Program-made: the position numbers and the translations under genes
Part shown: piece by piece, positions 23,401 to 24,414 of the stretch
Position numbering within the stretch: the stretch's first letter is position 1
How the letters are laid out: each line of letters opens with the position of its first letter
The notes under the pieces: generated by a model
The model's database searches: none
The model's input: the letters and a program-made list of their open reading frames with translations, nothing else
Told to the model about the DNA's origin: nothing
NCBI GenBank assembly: GCA_034408855.1
Contig: JAWXCK010000003.1
Location: forward strand, 1 to 24,414
Reading direction: 5' to 3'
Origin: JAIYDQ01 sp034408855
GTDB lineage: Bacteria > Planctomycetota > Planctomycetia > Pirellulales > Pirellulaceae
Length of the DNA: 24,414 nucleotides

Positions 23401-24414
23401 CGATGCTGAGTCCCGGCTGAACAGCCTTGATCATTTCGACTTTGATCGACACATTCGCGAATGTTTTGTTGCTGAGAGCTTCGACCGATCCATCGATCGC
23501 CGCATTGATTCTTACAGTTCCATTGGGAATCAAAGTCGCCCATACCGAACCAGGATTGAGAGCGGTAAGCGGAGTATAGGGTTCACTCCCACCAAAAGTG
23601 AGGCTGCGCGTAGCACCACCCGTTGCGAGCACCCGCGAGTACGTCGAATCGAGTACCACCCCCTCAAACTCAACGTTGATCCCCAACGTCGGTCGACCGA
23701 GCGGGATATTTGATACATTGACGAACAGCAACAGATCATATCCAACGTAGTCGTCCGACGAGATGGATATACCGTCGACCAACTGGCTGAGAATCTCTTG
23801 CGTTGCATCGACACGCACGATGGCCGCCAAGGCGTTCGGAGTTTTTTGTGAGCTGATGGCTAATTGGATATCGGTTGGAAGAGCCGTGAGTGATTTTTCA
23901 AGTAACCCAGCCACGTCGGCACCGCCGGCAAGCCCAGCGATCATTGGCGTGTCGATAAAATCCGAGGTCCATAGATTCGGGCGTTGTTGTCCTGTGCCAA
24001 GATTGAAACCAAGATTGAAGTTGCTGATGCCTGTCAAGGTTCCAGGTGTACCACCGCCGACGTTGCTGCCGTAAATAAATCGTCCGTCGCCGCCGTTGGG
24101 AGAGCGAACGCCGTCGGATGATCGAATCCCTCCGAGTCCACCGCTGGTATTAACGCTCGTCTTGGCCGCATTCAAAATGGATGCAAAGAGTTTCACGCTG
24201 CCGCCCGAACCGCCACCACCACCAGAGCCTGCACCGCCGGCACCACCATCACCACCGCGGCCAGCAGTGCCACCATCGCCTCCGTCATCCGCTCCCAGTT
24301 GACGTTCGGTCGGATTGGTTCCCGCCGTTCCCGGTGAACCGGCGAGACCTGCACTGCCGGGTCCACCTTTGGCACGGAGCACGAGGTTGTCTTTAACCAG
24401 AATACGACCTTGCG
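17459..24414 (-). CDS. giant secreted repeat protein with beta-propeller, PKD array and type I dockerin (N-terminus outside window)
   Basis: At least 2317 residues are present; the frame is open to the right edge, so the apparent GTG at 24382 is internal. From the N-terminal side: a Gly-rich low-complexity section (24180-24382); a beta-propeller of YVTN/lactonase type (about 22350-23395) with repeats such as SPDGKNIYAV and SPDGKAVYVAG; acidic GGDDTL and GDGNDR turns recalling calcium-binding nonapeptides (about 21960-22320); and a long PKD/Ig array with six WGDG motifs (near 21290, 20390, 20120, 19820, 19510 and 18330) and two calcium-loop-like D-x-N/D-GDG-x-F motifs. A three-unit insert lies at 18475-19330. 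A cadherin-like domain with LNNDTDADGNG follows (about 17890-18190), then two dockerin half-repeats, FDVNDDGNVSPIDVLQVIN (about 17787-17870) and IDVDGSNSVEPLDVLQVIN (about 17670-17742). A 60-residue tail ends the protein. It is probably a surface or extracellular adhesin typical of planctomycetes, transcribed towards the cluster. Confidence 0.9.
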   Translation of the reverse strand, partial: QGRILVKDNLVLRAKGGPGSAGLAGSPGTAGTNPTERQLGADDGGDGGTAGRGGDGGAGGAGSGGGGGSGGSVKLFASILNAAKTSVNTSGGLGGIRSSDGVRSPNGGDGRFIYGSNVGGGTPGTLTGISNFNLGFNLGTGQQRPNLWTSDFIDTPMIAGLAGGADVAGLLEKSLTALPTDIQLAISSQKTPNALAAIVRVDATQEILSQLVDGISISSDDYVGYDLLLFVNVSNIPLGRPTLGINVEFEGVVLDSTYSRVLATGGATRSLTFGGSEPYTPLTALNPGSVWATLIPNGTVRINAAIDGSVEALSNKTFANVSIKVEMIKAVQPGLSIASRLQGLTSIALSPDGKNIYAVNTAENALVVINAANLTERQLIKQGDIVQAGTGTTTADGLIVARSLVVSPDGKAVYVAGEDATGSGQRILFFKREPLTGQLSELVETYFFDRATNFTILLNSTGTQLLASGQIIQVFDIQPTGKLKFNQAIGSSGVGATRLDLKTASGNFVYATNESSDALIVYNATTFALADKVVSTPSGLDGVDAVAAANGFVYVTGAIGDSLTVFQQATDGKLTQIQQFIEGVGGVRGIRGNNDVRITPDSQYVIVSGDTSSALAIFKRDTTTGKLKFVQLLRNNTGGAEGLLNPTSMAIKADGSKLYVGSAGATNTPGGIVVFDLNSNAPQATALLTAFKDIEEITVSTAGGDDTLTLPNAPGSDVKKLTINTGDGNDRVVISDLISNNPNSPETPTTIVNLGLGTDNAQLRSVTEKTSVVVNGETGKDTISILGNGSQSFIVVNGGPDEDTVQVNGVGLNRSSTTIVHGDAPTSTPGDKLEFGSQNHIVIPAVPTFPDGTLQVNFFDETSPLLLGILQYDSFENTTITKTPLVRFISNTGRLDEGQNNFFVQVEVTPVPGGTGKLTKALEWDFDGDGQFGDVIGNSVFDGTTEESLSLTWDQLVALGIKDDGVYTFAVRATNVAGISEAKGSFEVRNTAPTVRVRGQEQDPNAGKTTGNGKIGATYTIVFSATDPGDDHVQEWRVNWGDGTGETFGSGVETATHTYTKPTAEFLYYSISVAVVDEDSAPNAYPTNSDVNGHTIAIAVDSTDVSAGGAYTVPQGKGLTLSGSASGDFFSLDWDLNGDGDFSDATGTAPTLTWAQLNALGIERTKEYTIAARARYANGIGSDFTTTPAVTTKLVVTNVAPTATLSNSGPINETGSATVTFSNQSDPSATDQANLRYSYDFNNNGVFDVGVDIENSTSTTVTVPAALLAQNGILTVRGVVIDRDGALSEAFTNITINDVSPTLALTATSTSLFEGGTFTISLQVTEAGNDLLEKINIDWGDGVVEPFSGDVRSFTHTYGNNGSFTVKATAFDLDGQYSATFGTPVSVTNVLPVVSDVSAFATTEGGDFNLTGKITDPGTGDLFTVKVNWGDGGAQEIITLAPGTSLFQLGHRYADNRPSANPYAISVDVSDDDLTKTSSASTTVAVSNVPPTIVFAAFVKDSYFENEETTLVGIIDDVGILDTHTLSIAWGDGTTSTAPVEPVTRTFIVTHVYTGKNAAGAPQDVYTATITLLDNDGGQVSGDASVIISNVAPVITSLSIDKLEIKENEQVDITGTFIDVGLFDSATVMVNWGDGTVSPGTVDLAKRTFTASHRYLDDNPSATSLDGFLISVTITDKDGGETTRVLETAVRHTIGDTTAAKAAIEAARDSKNSLTATNINLVYDGTNVPVVVPAFSSAEGLRQFVQTAIDNALIAERLPRIVVVSLGALDRLIINPNASLGDTTAAEALMAAARDINNNLDSFTFDLVLDAKTITVSVGSFSSVGALLSHVQQALDQSFSTSGAGIPSQFDPKQNLRLIAKIDSDKMINFSTGRDLIDGVRYDLLGDTTAAQAAIAAVRTGNNLTAPVKFSLLFSGSSIPISVAAGNFADASGLRAHIQAAIDNALSLSKAESVGKLVATLASNDEIAFLAFGPTSITVKNVAPVFTRLTNSAKDPGSLLPPNRTVTVSGDFAETGTLDSHEVIVNWGDGTAASTLSIPAGTSTFTLNHDYAAGGDYLIRVTLSDDDGGQTVRMTQVGSNNESPIAANDTTKMIVGGTIDIAVLNNDTDADGNGTINTASVVLIDLPVVGVATVQSNGTIRYAAPAGFLGQISFSYTVADNLQFLSNTALVTVDIVGTSYQNPRNRFDVNDDGNVSPIDVLQVINALRRGGSRLLGPTDFVPPPYIDVDGSNSVEPLDVLQVINEFRRRSRTQVGEGESQLIEFSWIDSISTPSVPSATTRQIDQTLSDPAYIDFFNIRKRAKIIDVAFSEFGKDFF
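18475..19330 (-). repeat. three tandem ~86-105-residue repeats inside the giant protein
   Basis: Units beginning with GDTTAA start at 19330, 19072 and 18757 (minus strand) and are about 86, 105 and 94 residues long. Each has a helix (A-x-x-AAR-x-x-x-N-x-L), a strand pair (F-x-L-x-x-x-x-x-x-I-x-V-x-V), then a second helix (GLRQFVQTAIDNAL or similar). They sit between two PKD-type domains and share no WGDG motif, so they are a different fold. I recognise no named family for them. Confidence 0.7.

Noticed and set aside
24096..24302. Proline-rich plus-strand ORF (68 aa)
   Set aside because: It is the antisense shadow of the Gly-rich coding section of the giant protein, since Gly codons read in reverse give Pro codons.

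Overview
The window looks like a chromosomal piece of a planctomycete, probably of the Pirellulales/Rhodopirellula type. That rests on protein style: a giant secreted protein with PKD repeats and a type I dockerin, a double GYF_2 membrane protein, a FAD-dependent oxidoreductase fused to a golvesin-like domain, moderate GC, and little use of strong Shine-Dalgarno sites. All family assignments were made by eye, without database searches.

Layout: (1) 3-703, a frame-broken 3' remnant of a FAD-dependent oxidoreductase. (2) 1038-1967, minus strand, an exported PDZ/coiled-coil protein. (3) 1968-3100, a gene-poor stretch with one doubtful small ORF. (4) 3101-16768, a plus-strand cluster of nine genes that is the main object of interest. 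(5) 16819-17274, what looks like a 5'-truncated remnant of a Cys/Met-metabolism PLP enzyme. (6) 17459 to the right edge, minus strand, a giant repeat-rich dockerin protein whose N-terminus lies outside the window.

The cluster has a good sigma-70-like promoter at 3101-3128 with a perfect 10-bp palindrome just upstream. In order it encodes: a single-pass membrane protein; a zinc-ribbon TRAFAC-type GTPase; a 1014-aa protein with a cytoplasmic GAP1-N2-like domain, one membrane span and a cadherin/Ig-like ectodomain; a 970-aa single-pass protein with a coiled-coil-rich ectodomain; a double-GYF protein with three membrane spans; a MotA/TolQ/ExbB proton-channel subunit; two different ExbD/MotB-like partners sharing an F-x-D-x-I membrane motif; and a membrane-anchored von Willebrand A protein with an intact MIDAS. 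Repeat-like hairpins on either side of the GYF gene divide it into three blocks (3184-11702, 11950-12843, 13158-16768).

My reading is that these genes form one envelope-spanning machine: a cytoplasmic GTPase/GAP1 sensor module coupled to a proton-motive-force-driven ExbB/ExbD-like stator, with long extracytoplasmic arms and a vWA adhesion or assembly factor. GAP1 and its associated GTPases have been described computationally as parts of bacterial conflict (possibly antiphage) systems. The physical coupling to an ExbB/ExbD-like motor with two D-subunits, a GYF adaptor and a periplasmic vWA is the part that may be undescribed. Truncated genes on both sides fit a cluster sitting at rearrangement or insertion points.
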